Assembly (NCBI GenBank): GCA_002451235.1
Contig: DKBN01000020.1
Span: forward strand, 1 to 14,988
Source of the DNA: Patescibacteria group bacterium UBA6899
GTDB taxonomy: Bacteria; Patescibacteriota; Minisyncoccia; Phycocordibacterales; UBA6899
Reading direction: 5' to 3'
DNA length: 14,988 nt
Shown: positions 1 to 5,523 of the stretch, piece after piece
Layout: each line of letters begins with the position of its first letter
Numbering within the stretch: position 1 is the first letter of the stretch
Made by a program: the position numbers and the translations under genes
The notes under the pieces: generated by a model
The model's input: only the letters and a program-made list of their open reading frames with translations
Databases searched by the model: none
What the model was told of the DNA's origin: nothing

Positions 1-855
1 GGCGTGGTGACGGCAAATTCGACCTACAACGATACCGGGTCGATCACACTCAACCATAAGACCATTTCAAACTATGATGGAAGAGGGCGCGGGCCCAACA
101 CCACGATGCAGATGGTCCTTGGGCAATCTCTCAATACCGGTGCGGCATACGTAGCCTCGAAGCTCGGACAAGACCGGTTCGTGGACTATATGCTCAAGCG
201 CTTCAAGATGGGGGAGGAGACCGGGATCGACCTCCCGGGGGAGATCCAAGGACTCACGACCAACCTTGAATCGAAACGCGACGTCGAATTCGCGACCGCC
301 TCGTTCGGCCAGGGGATCGCCGTGACCCCGATCAACATGATCCAAGCGCTCGCGGTCCTCGGCAACGGCGGCAAAGTGGTCAACCCCCACGTCGTCGACG
401 AGATCCGTTATGATGCCGGGGAGACACGGAAGATCGTCCCCAACCCGAGCGAACAGGTTATCAAGAAAGAGACCTCGGAGGAGATCACCCGCATGCTGGT
501 CGATGTCGTCGACCATTCGCTCCTCAATGGCACAGTGAAGATCCCCGAGTATTCCGTCGCTGCGAAGACCGGGACGGCGCAGATCGCGCGACCAAGAAAG
601 GACGGCGGCGGTTATTATGAAGATCGCTATATGCATACCTTTTTCGGATATTTCCCTGCATACGACCCCAAGTTCATCGTTTTCATGTACACCTATTATC
701 CGAAGGGGGCCCAGTATGCGTCACATACGCTCACGTATCCGTTCATGCGTCTCGCCCGTTTTCTCTTGAATTACTACGACGTGCCGCCAGATCGCAGCCC
801 GAACGGCGCCCGACTGGATGCCGCTCCCATACACGCCGCCCAGGGATCGCAGTAA
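1..855 (+). CDS. FtsI/PBP2-type penicillin-binding protein, C-terminal transpeptidase part (5' truncated by window)
   Basis: The frame is open from base 1, so the gene begins outside the window; the GTG at 4 is only the first in-window start-like codon. About 284 C-terminal residues remain. They carry the SxN motif (SLN, in GQSLNTGAAYVA) and the KTG motif (AAKTGTAQIARP) of serine transpeptidases, plus the FGQGIAVTPINM segment typical of class B PBPs. The SxxK serine must lie upstream. The enzyme cross-links peptidoglycan stem peptides outside the membrane and is the target of beta-lactams. It ends with TAA, and the murF frame follows within a few bases or overlaps, so the two are probably co-transcribed. 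An ftsI-murF neighbourhood recalls the dcw cluster and favours a septal FtsI/PBP3, but an elongation PBP2 is not excluded. Confidence 0.93.
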   Translation, partial: GVVTANSTYNDTGSITLNHKTISNYDGRGRGPNTTMQMVLGQSLNTGAAYVASKLGQDRFVDYMLKRFKMGEETGIDLPGEIQGLTTNLESKRDVEFATASFGQGIAVTPINMIQALAVLGNGGKVVNPHVVDEIRYDAGETRKIVPNPSEQVIKKETSEEITRMLVDVVDHSLLNGTVKIPEYSVAAKTGTAQIARPRKDGGGYYEDRYMHTFFGYFPAYDPKFIVFMYTYYPKGAQYASHTLTYPFMRLARFLLNYYDVPPDRSPNGARLDAAPIHAAQGSQ

Positions 856-868
856 CATTGCAAAAGAT

Positions 869-2182
869 ATGAAACGCCTCGTCATCGCCCTCCTTACTCT
901 TGAGACCCGCCTCGCGCTCTGGAGACATCGCCCATTCATCGTGGGAGTTACCGGCTCGGTCGGAAAGACGTCGACGAAGGACCTGATCGGCGCGGTCCTC
1001 GCGGGGGAAGAAGGAGAGAAGCGCGTTCGCAAGAGTAAGAAGAGCATGAATTCGGATATCGGACTCCCTCTCACCGTGCTCGGTCTTGAGAACGCCTGGG
1101 GGTCTCCGCTCCATTGGGCTAAGAATCTCCTCCTCGGCGCTCTAGTGCCATTCTCTACCGCGTATCCGAAGATCCTTGTCCTTGAGATCGGTGCGGATCA
1201 GCCGAACGATATCGTTCGCCTTCTTGGCTGGCTGAAGACCGACATGGTCGTCGTGACGCGCCTTCCTGACGTTCCCGTCCATCTCGAGAATTATCGCGAT
1301 CCGGAATCGGTGCGGGAAGAGGAATGGGCGCTCACACATTCCGTAAAAGAAGGCGGTTATATCCTCATCTCAGGAGACGACGCGCATGCTATGGCAAAAG
1401 CGAAAGGGATCGAGAGGCGCACCATCGTTTCCTACGGTCTGGGGGCGACGAGCGCGGTGCGTGCCGGGAATATCCATGTCGATTACGGGGAGCGGAACGA
1501 TCGGATCGTGCCGTACGGGATGGGATACACGATCGAATGGAAAGGAAGGAGCACATCGGTCTCGATCGAGGGCGTTTTGGGCGAGCAGGCGATCATCGCG
1601 GCGCTCGCTGCGAGCGCGGTCGGACTTGCGCTCGGCTACGATCTCGAGCGCATCTCGCGTCACATCGAGGGGGCGGACCTTCCGCCGGGCCGTATGCGCC
1701 TCTTGGCAGGAGTCAATGATACGACATTGATCGACGACAGCTACAATGCTTCCCCGATCGCAATGGAGGCGGCGCTCCGGGCGCTCAAAGAAGCGAAGAA
1801 CGAAGGAAGAAAGGTAGCGCTCCTCGGAGACATGCTCGAGCTCGGGACATTCTCAGAAGCTCAACACCGCAAGATCGGCACCATCGCAGGTGAGTTTCTC
1901 GACCTCCTTGTGGTCGTCGGGAAACGCGCGAAATGGATCGCGGACGAAGCGAAGAAGCAAGGTATGATCGCCGAGGCGGTGTACGAATTCGCTTCCAGCA
2001 AAGAGGCGGGGCATTGGATGTACGGGCATGCGCAGGCCGGAGACCTCATTCTCATCAAAGGATCGCAAGGGAGCGGCGAGAACCGTATTCGCATGGAAGA
2101 GGCGACCATCCAATTGCTCGCCATCCCCGATCTTGCGCCACTGTGTCTCGTCCGGCAGGAGGAGGAATGGACAAAAAGATAG
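869..2182 (+). CDS. murF: MurF-like Mur ligase (UDP-MurNAc-tripeptide--D-Ala-D-Ala ligase)
   Basis: ATP-dependent Mur ligase; MurF adds D-Ala-D-Ala to UDP-MurNAc-tripeptide in the cytoplasm. Motifs visible (437-aa numbering): P-loop GVTGSVGKTST near residues 26-36, KSMNSDIGLPLTVL, the LEIGAD segment, DDSYNASP at the central/C-terminal junction, LLGDMLELG, and a C-terminal KGSQGSGENRIR. The DDSYNASP and LLGDMLELG blocks favour MurF over MurC, D or E. The usual N-terminal UDP-binding domain of about 80 residues is missing: only some 25 residues precede the P-loop. I chose the ATG at 869, which lies just after the upstream stop. An in-frame ATG at 818 would add 17 residues and overlap the transpeptidase gene by 38 nt. 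No good SD precedes either, as expected for translational coupling. Confidence 0.85.
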   Translation: MKRLVIALLTLETRLALWRHRPFIVGVTGSVGKTSTKDLIGAVLAGEEGEKRVRKSKKSMNSDIGLPLTVLGLENAWGSPLHWAKNLLLGALVPFSTAYPKILVLEIGADQPNDIVRLLGWLKTDMVVVTRLPDVPVHLENYRDPESVREEEWALTHSVKEGGYILISGDDAHAMAKAKGIERRTIVSYGLGATSAVRAGNIHVDYGERNDRIVPYGMGYTIEWKGRSTSVSIEGVLGEQAIIAALAASAVGLALGYDLERISRHIEGADLPPGRMRLLAGVNDTTLIDDSYNASPIAMEAALRALKEAKNEGRKVALLGDMLELGTFSEAQHRKIGTIAGEFLDLLVVVGKRAKWIADEAKKQGMIAEAVYEFASSKEAGHWMYGHAQAGDLILIKGSQGSGENRIRMEEATIQLLAIPDLAPLCLVRQEEEWTKR

Positions 2183-2200
2183 CGCCGATCGCTCAGCGCT
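2173..2200 (-). terminator. Rho-independent terminator of the 2205-2513 gene, embedded in the murF 3' end
   Basis: Read on the minus strand, AGCGC and GCGCT (2196-2200 and 2181-2185) pair around a 10-nt loop that can add one T-G pair, followed by ATCTTTTTG. It begins five bases after the minus-strand stop. The U-tract is templated by the last codons of murF and the TAG of murF lies at the hairpin base. The stem is only 5-6 bp, so this is moderate evidence. Confidence 0.45.
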
Positions 2201-2204
2201 TCCT

Positions 2205-2513
2205 TCAAGGTCGGGATTTTCTTTTTTTTCCAGTCCGTGACTTGTGATTCTGGTGGGTCATGGTGGTGTAACGATAGACCGCCATATGCTGGAGTGTCGG
2301 CATATCGAGCAACAGGCCGACGATCGCTCCGATGCGACGCTTCGCCATCTCCGGAAGTGCGTTCCAGCGGGCGCGGGCGGATAGCTCTGCATCCTTTGCC
2401 ACAAGGGTCTGCCTTGCCGTCTGGTCGACGACATGGGCCGCCAACTCATGTCCCCAATACGCTGGGAGCATATAGGGTGGTACGTTCTTCGGCATCCGTT
2501 TTGCCCCGGTCAT
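2205..2513 (-). CDS. Small protein of unknown function (102 aa)
   Basis: I do not recognise this protein. The start is set by a very strong SD, AAGGAGGA at 2517-2524, three bases before the ATG at 2511-2513; a longer in-frame extension to 2573 has no such support. It has an aromatic, proline-rich start (PPYMLPAYWGHELAAHV), a central helical, alanine/arginine-rich part, one hydrophobic stretch (IGAIVGLLLDM) too short and polar to be a clear membrane span, and a very basic tail (KSRTGKKRKSRP). It is transcribed alone, divergent from the small ORF at 2612, with a plausible promoter at 2546-2573 and a terminator at 2173-2200. Complete control signals suggest a real, independently expressed gene. 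Confidence 0.7.
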   Translation of the reverse strand: MTGAKRMPKNVPPYMLPAYWGHELAAHVVDQTARQTLVAKDAELSARARWNALPEMAKRRIGAIVGLLLDMPTLQHMAVYRYTTMTHQNHKSRTGKKRKSRP

Positions 2514-2516
2514 AGA

Positions 2517-2524
2517 TCCTCCTT
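2517..2524 (-). promoter_or_regulatory. Shine-Dalgarno site AAGGAGGA fixing the start of the 2205-2513 gene
   Basis: A full-strength anti-16S match three bases before the minus-strand ATG. It shows that 2513, not the upstream in-frame ATG at 2573, is the start. Confidence 0.75.
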
Positions 2525-2545
2525 CATTTGTTATGGTCCGTACGC

Positions 2546-2573
2546 ATCCTATGTATCCCCCAGAGAAGGTCAA
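2546..2573 (-). promoter_or_regulatory. Probable promoter of the 2205-2513 gene
   Basis: On the minus strand TTGACC (2568-2573), a 16-nt spacer, then TAGGAT (2546-2551). The predicted transcript start leaves a leader of about 25-30 nt carrying the SD site. Confidence 0.45.
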
Positions 2574-2599
2574 TGTGTCACTTTTTTCCCGTTCAGCAG

Positions 2600-2605
2600 T
2601 ATATA
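2600..2605 (+). promoter_or_regulatory. -10-like TATATA six bases before the ATG at 2612
   Basis: TATATA followed by exactly six bases and then ATG fits a leaderless mRNA starting at or near the start codon. No convincing -35 was found. Confidence 0.35.
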
Positions 2606-2611
2606 CGATGC

Positions 2612-2713
2612 ATGAAACGCGAACAGCACGCCAACGCCGGAGGGGGAGTGACCCTTGTGACGCTATTGATCCCGATCATCCTTTCGGTCGCGGCGGTATT
2701 GCTCGTGTGGTAA
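2612..2713 (+). CDS. Possible 33-aa single-span membrane peptide
   Basis: A short ORF encoding a polar N-terminus (MKREQHANAGGG) followed by one strongly hydrophobic segment (VTLVTLLIPIILSVAAVLLVW) that fills the rest, i.e. a small membrane-anchored peptide with its N-terminus likely cytoplasmic. It has no SD, but TATATA lies exactly six bases upstream of the ATG, the same spacing as at several other genes in this window. Its TAA is part of the TAATCT hexamer in front of the metallopeptidase gene at 2723. The frame is also open upstream to 2528, but that extension does not look protein-like. No homolog recognised; could be chance coding. Confidence 0.4.
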   Translation: MKREQHANAGGGVTLVTLLIPIILSVAAVLLVW

Positions 2714-2716
2714 TCT
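2711..2716 (+). promoter_or_regulatory. -10-like TAATCT six bases before the ATG at 2723
   Basis: TAATCT, six bases, ATG. It overlaps the stop of the preceding small ORF, so the metallopeptidase may be transcribed separately as a leaderless mRNA. No -35 match at 16-18 nt. Confidence 0.3.
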
Positions 2717-2722
2717 GACACG

Positions 2723-3148
2723 ATGCGTTCGTGGTTCTTTACTGTGCGAAAGAGGGTCGTCCGGCGACGCCCGCCGCCGAGAGCCTTCTATCTTTCGCAA
2801 AAAGCGCATGCGCGCGGGGTCGCTCACTCCCTGGTCGTGAAGTACGCGCCGCGCTACGGCGTCTTGCCGAAGCGCATCGCCATCAGGAACACGGTCTCTC
2901 GGTGGGGAAGCGCGTCTTCCTTGGGAAACATCAATTTCAGTGTCCGGATCGTCCTCTTGCCGCCAGAGTTACAAGGGTACATCGTCGTCCACGAACTGTG
3001 CCATCTGCTCGAACATAACCACAGCGAGCGTTTTTGGGCACTCGTCGCGCGAGAGGTCCCGAAGCATCGGATACTCCGCCGACGTCTTCGCGAGTGGGAA
3101 CGCCAGAACACAAAAGAAGATAGCGCCGGGAAGCGCTATCGTGAATAG
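2723..3148 (+). CDS. YgjP/DUF45-family zinc metallopeptidase-like protein (SprT-like fold)
   Basis: The 141-aa protein carries the signature of the YgjP/WLM-type (DUF45) gluzincin-like family: an RWGSA box at residues 60-64 (usually R/K-WGSC) and HELCHLLEHNHSERFW at residues 90-105. His90 and His94 of HExxH plus His100 should bind zinc, with Glu91 catalytic. The family usually has about 230 residues; this is a short form with a basic, arginine-rich N-terminus and no signal peptide, so probably a cytoplasmic enzyme, substrate unknown. It has no SD; the ATG follows TAATCT by six bases. Its last 13 bases overlap the convergent gene ending at 3136, and its end also encodes that gene's terminator. 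Confidence 0.85.
   Translation: MRSWFFTVRKRVVRRRPPPRAFYLSQKAHARGVAHSLVVKYAPRYGVLPKRIAIRNTVSRWGSASSLGNINFSVRIVLLPPELQGYIVVHELCHLLEHNHSERFWALVAREVPKHRILRRRLREWERQNTKEDSAGKRYRE
3112..3140 (-). terminator. Rho-independent terminator of the 3136-3588 gene, inside the 3' end of the metallopeptidase gene
   Basis: A perfect 8-bp stem GATAGCGC/GCGCTATC (3119-3126 and 3133-3140) with a 6-nt loop. Read on the minus strand it is followed by TTCTTTTG. The minus-strand TAG (3136-3138) lies within the stem. The sequence after the loop, GGCGCTATCTT..TTTTG, closely resembles the terminator at 2173-2200. Confidence 0.6.
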
Positions 3149-3588
3149 GTGATGCGAGAACCGATCTCACTGAGCCTTGCCAGTGCCTCTTTGCTCTTTG
3201 GAGAACATCGAAGCGCGCGCTCGGCGTGGACGACCCACTCCTCCCCGGTGGAAATGTAGGAAAGCACGAGTTCTCTGTCGTGTTCCGCAAGCGTCCAGGA
3301 ATGAAGTTGACGGAGCGCAGTGGAGATCCTCTGGTCGTCCGGGCTTCGCACCAAAGCATTCTTATACAACTCTCTCGCGTCATGCTCGTTGCATGCCACC
3401 TGCGCGAACCTGCCAAGTAAAAAAAGCGATTCCGCATCAGACTTTCGCTTGTTCGGATACGGCTCCGGAACTCCATCGGCGAACCGCCCGACCAGCTTCC
3501 CGACCATAACACCGTCCTCGTCGATCCATATGAGGACCGCCAACATGCACAGAAATGAAACAAAGAACGCTTTTACGAACTCTTTCAT
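3136..3588 (-). CDS. Membrane-anchored TPR-like protein of unknown function (150 aa)
   Basis: The start at 3588 is set by GGAGG (3594-3598), five bases upstream; the in-frame extension to 3657 lacks a ribosome site. Residues about 4-21 (FVKAFFVSFLCMLAVLIWI) form one N-terminal membrane span or uncleaved signal anchor. The remainder is alpha-helical with TPR-like spacing, e.g. AESLFLLGRFAQVACNEHDARE, then LYKNALVRSPDD, and HAERALRCSPKSKEALARL. The short A-x8-P turns resemble tetratricopeptide repeats, so a protein-protein interaction role outside the membrane is likely. Exact function unknown. It is divergent from the tRNA-Glu promoter and convergent with the metallopeptidase gene. Confidence 0.75.
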   Translation of the reverse strand: MKEFVKAFFVSFLCMLAVLIWIDEDGVMVGKLVGRFADGVPEPYPNKRKSDAESLFLLGRFAQVACNEHDARELYKNALVRSPDDQRISTALRQLHSWTLAEHDRELVLSYISTGEEWVVHAERALRCSPKSKEALARLSEIGSRITYSR

Positions 3589-3593
3589 CCTCG

Positions 3594-3598
3594 CCTCC
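3594..3598 (-). promoter_or_regulatory. Shine-Dalgarno GGAGG for the 3136-3588 gene
   Basis: GGAGG five bases before the minus-strand ATG; it decides the start at 3588 over the in-frame ATG at 3657. Confidence 0.65.
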
Positions 3599-3650
3599 GT
3601 ATCTCTCTTTACACATTCCACACAATACGAGAGAAAAGTCAAGTCATATC

Positions 3651-3679
3651 TCGACAATATAGCGAATTCCTGTTATTCT
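3651..3679 (+). promoter_or_regulatory. Promoter of tRNA-Glu
   Basis: TCGACA (3651-3656), a 17-nt spacer, TATTCT (3674-3679). The predicted transcript start near 3686 gives a leader of roughly 10 nt before the tRNA. Confidence 0.6.
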
Positions 3680-3696
3680 CTCGAAACATCACAGGC

Positions 3697-3768
3697 GGCC
3701 TCATCGTCTAACGGTTAGGACATCGCCTTTTCAAGGCGGTAATCGGGGTTCGATTCCCCGTGAGGTCA
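3697..3768 (+). tRNA. tRNA-Glu (anticodon UUC)
   Basis: A complete cloverleaf can be folded by eye. Acceptor stem GGCCTCA (3697-3703) pairs with TGAGGTC (3761-3767) with one G-U pair. The D arm contains the GTCTAACGGTTAGGAC block common in tRNA-Glu. The anticodon arm is TCGCC-TTTTCAA-GGCGG with anticodon TTC. The T arm is CGGGG-TTCGATT-CCCCG. The discriminator base is A3768. CCA is not encoded (CA follows), so it must be added after processing. Upstream is a good promoter; downstream the next start codon lies only four bases away. Confidence 0.96.
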
Positions 3769-3772
3769 CAAA

Positions 3773-4297
3773 TTGAACTCGCAAACCTGGTATACCCCGC
3801 GCGTCATCGTTGTTGCGATCTTCGTTGTCTATTTCGGATCGGCGTTCGTATTCCCGTACCGATGGCAGATGATCGATTCCGTCGACCTCGTCATCCATGA
3901 GGCGGGGCATACGCTCGCCATGTTCTTCGGGCAATTTTTCTATGTTCTTGTGGGCTCGCTCTTTCAGATCGTCTTTCCATTGACGTTCGCACTCTACTTC
4001 TTTCGAAGAGGAGATAGGTATTCGGGGCACCTTCTCCTCCTTTGGGTCGCGCAGAACTTTGTCAAGGTTGCGATCTACGCGGCAGATGCGAAAGCGATGC
4101 AACTCGATCTTATCGGTGGGGAACATGACTGGAACTATCTACTGGGAACGCTTCATCTTCTCAGCTACGCGAAAGCGGTCGGAGCGTGTCTTTATGTTGC
4201 CGGCCTCTTGCTCGCACTCTTTGGGGCATATGGGGCGCTGATGGAATCGCAAAAAGATCCCAGTACCGCTTCACCTATTGTCGATGTACCCAAATGA
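3773..4297 (+). CDS. Integral membrane protein with HEAGH motif, M50-like putative metalloprotease
   Basis: A 174-aa protein with about four or five hydrophobic segments (near residues 10-28, 36-60, 62-77, 86-104 and 138-155). HEAGH at residues 42-46 lies at the start of a hydrophobic helix, as in membrane zinc metalloproteases of the M50/site-2 type, and GGEHDW at residues 115-120 could supply a third ligand (His118 or Asp119). The function is inferred from these motifs only. The start is a TTG at 3773; the next possible start (ATG, residue 33) would delete the first membrane segment. There is no SD or own promoter, and the start lies four bases after the tRNA-Glu 3' end, so the mRNA probably comes from the tRNA transcript. 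Confidence 0.75.
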   Translation: MNSQTWYTPRVIVVAIFVVYFGSAFVFPYRWQMIDSVDLVIHEAGHTLAMFFGQFFYVLVGSLFQIVFPLTFALYFFRRGDRYSGHLLLLWVAQNFVKVAIYAADAKAMQLDLIGGEHDWNYLLGTLHLLSYAKAVGACLYVAGLLLALFGAYGALMESQKDPSTASPIVDVPK

Positions 4298-4506
4298 TCC
4301 ACCATACTGCTTGCTTCCGCTTGCACCCAAGATACTATGAGGGGGTCAAATGCGAACGGCGCCTCACCCACATGATCAAGGCGACGGATGAAATAGTCAT
4401 TCCGTTTCCCACACTTCTCTCGCAGCGAACATACGCCCGACGTCCCTATCCCAGCGGCATTCGTGTTGTGCATGAATTCTCGCGGTCCGTATGCTAGTAT
4501 CTTTCC
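4298..4506. other. 209-bp gap without a supported gene
   Basis: Contains a 41-codon plus-strand ORF (4372-4497) that lacks a ribosome site, a recognisable sequence or a -10-like box at the right distance. The right end holds the -10-like box of the next gene. Otherwise nothing was seen. Confidence 0.5.
4495..4500 (+). promoter_or_regulatory. -10-like TAGTAT six bases before the ATG at 4507
   Basis: TAGTAT, six bases, ATG, compatible with a leaderless mRNA. An alternative promoter is TTGTGC (4466-4471), 18 nt, TATGCT (4490-4495), which would give a leader of only a few bases. Confidence 0.45.
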
Positions 4507-4989
4507 ATGGGACACGAGAGCGAGATCATCGGTCTTGGGCTCACCAAAGAGCAATTCCTCGTCTTGATGAAGATGGCTTACATCGCGAACACGATCGTGA
4601 ACGGCCGTCGCGAAGATGATGATTTTCTTAAGGAGTACGATGACCTTGAACAGCTAATCTTCGCCCGTGCGCGGCAGGCGTTCCCCGCGGCGACCTGGCA
4701 TCACGAAGTGGACGGCGTCGAACACAACCATCCGTCACAGATGTTTGAGAATGATACCGAGCTTTCGAAGATCCTCGATGATTACGATCGCGACACGTTC
4801 TGGGAAGAGCTTGCGACGCGGCTCGCAGAGCGCGACATCGAGCGTGTGTATGGTAGGGGAGCGAAGGCCGCGCTGCCGTCGGAGGAATACAAGCATTTTC
4901 TCGATGACCGTACCGAGACCTACGAGGACGAATTCGACAAGCATGACATCGCGAATATAAAGGTAGAGGGAGTCAAGGATCTAACTTGA
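4507..4989 (+). CDS. Acidic conserved-looking protein of unknown function (160 aa)
   Basis: I cannot name it. The protein is soluble and very acidic, rich in Asp/Glu clusters, with no signal or membrane segment. The N-terminal part is helical (LGLTKEQFLVLMKMAYIANT); the middle holds a histidine-rich patch (WHHEVDGVEHNHP); then comes a block, FWEELATRLAERDIERVYG, followed by an EEYKHFL-type helix and an acidic tail. That block reminds me of a family of uncharacterised proteins in other bacteria, from memory only. There is no SD; TAGTAT sits six bases before the ATG. A short gap with its own promoter separates it from the gene at 5051. Confidence 0.75.
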   Translation: MGHESEIIGLGLTKEQFLVLMKMAYIANTIVNGRREDDDFLKEYDDLEQLIFARARQAFPAATWHHEVDGVEHNHPSQMFENDTELSKILDDYDRDTFWEELATRLAERDIERVYGRGAKAALPSEEYKHFLDDRTETYEDEFDKHDIANIKVEGVKDLT

Positions 4990-5014
4990 GACTAGACAAA
5001 TACCATTTGATATT
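4986..5014 (+). promoter_or_regulatory. Probable promoter of the 5051-5434 gene
   Basis: TTGAGA (4986-4991), a 17-nt spacer, GATATT (5009-5014). A second, shifted pair TAGACA/TAGGTT is possible. Either gives a leader of 15-30 nt containing the SD. It overlaps the stop of the upstream gene. Confidence 0.45.
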
Positions 5015-5036
5015 GTAGGTTAAAAATTCCGGCAGG

Positions 5037-5044
5037 AAAGGAGG
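5037..5044 (+). promoter_or_regulatory. Shine-Dalgarno AAAGGAGG fixing a TTG start at 5051
   Basis: A near-perfect SD with six bases before TTG. No ATG or GTG is better placed, so the gene uses TTG. Confidence 0.8.
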
Positions 5045-5050
5045 TTCATT

Positions 5051-5434
5051 TTGAAGTGCGATCCAGTAAAGTACCAGCTTTTTGTTTCCCCCCGCCCTGG
5101 CGAGGAACAAGCAGCGAACAAACTCGTTTGTCAAATGCTTATCGAGCGGGGAAAAGACCCCGACGCCGAACTGGCAAGAATTGTTCTTGATGACGTGGCG
5201 TACTCTGTATACGAGATCGACTGTCGGATGGGCCAGGAGATCATCCGGTCGACCAGGGGTAGAGGAGATATCGAGGTCCTCTTCATTAAACGACTTCGCT
5301 CCACGGGGGCGACTAGTCTAGTGAAGATTCCCCAGATCTTCGACGACGCGAACGAGGGACGAAAGATCGCCAACTCAATCCGCATGCGGCGCGTTTACCG
5401 TTCAAGTCCTAGGGCAAAGCGCACGGGTGCGTAG
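5051..5434 (+). CDS. Small protein of unknown function (127 aa)
   Basis: Not recognised. A TTG start is supported by the AAAGGAGG site six bases upstream. The protein is a mixed alpha/beta soluble chain without membrane segments: an initial strand (KYQLFVSPRPGEEQAA), a helix (ANKLVCQMLIERGKDPDAEL), then VAYSVYEIDCRMGQEIIRS, a strand IEVLFIKRL, and a basic C-terminus rich in Arg/Lys (RMRRVYRSSPRAKRTGA) that might contact nucleic acid. Three cysteines show no metal-site spacing. The gene has its own promoter and a strong terminator (5448-5472), so it forms a single-gene unit convergent with the regulator at 5524-7020. Confidence 0.72.
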   Translation: MKCDPVKYQLFVSPRPGEEQAANKLVCQMLIERGKDPDAELARIVLDDVAYSVYEIDCRMGQEIIRSTRGRGDIEVLFIKRLRSTGATSLVKIPQIFDDANEGRKIANSIRMRRVYRSSPRAKRTGA

Positions 5435-5447
5435 AGAAACAGGCATG

Positions 5448-5472
5448 ACGGCCGCGCACGCGGCCGTTTTTC
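5448..5472 (+). terminator. Rho-independent terminator of the 5051-5434 gene
   Basis: An 8-bp GC stem ACGGCCGC/GCGGCCGT with a GCAC loop, directly followed by a T-tract (TTTTTC). Confidence 0.85.
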
Positions 5473-5480
5473 TTCCCATT

Positions 5481-5509
5481 AAAAATCGTGCGCCGCATTG
5501 CGGCGCACG
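5481..5509 (-). terminator. Rho-independent terminator of the 5524-7020 regulator gene
   Basis: A perfect 10-bp stem CGTGCGCCGC/GCGGCGCACG with a 3-nt loop (5487-5509). On the minus strand it is followed by ATTTTT. It stands back-to-back with the plus-strand terminator at 5448-5472. Confidence 0.85.
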
Positions 5510-5523
5510 AGTTCAACACATCA

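Noticed and set aside
818..868. Longer murF start at ATG 818
   Set aside because: It would overlap the transpeptidase gene by 38 nt and adds a proline/arginine stretch unlike Mur ligases; 869 is preferred but not proved.
2937..3563. Minus-strand ORF of 208 codons covering the metallopeptidase and the TPR-like gene
   Set aside because: It overlaps two better genes in other frames, one with HELCH and one with an SD and membrane anchor; the translation is Arg/Ser-rich, as shadows usually are.
3637..3642. -35-like TTGACT on the minus strand for the 3136-3588 gene
   Set aside because: No acceptable -10 lies 16-18 bases downstream, so no promoter was called.
4372..4497. 41-codon plus-strand ORF in the 4298-4506 gap
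   Set aside because: No ribosome site, no -10-like box at the leaderless distance, no recognisable sequence.
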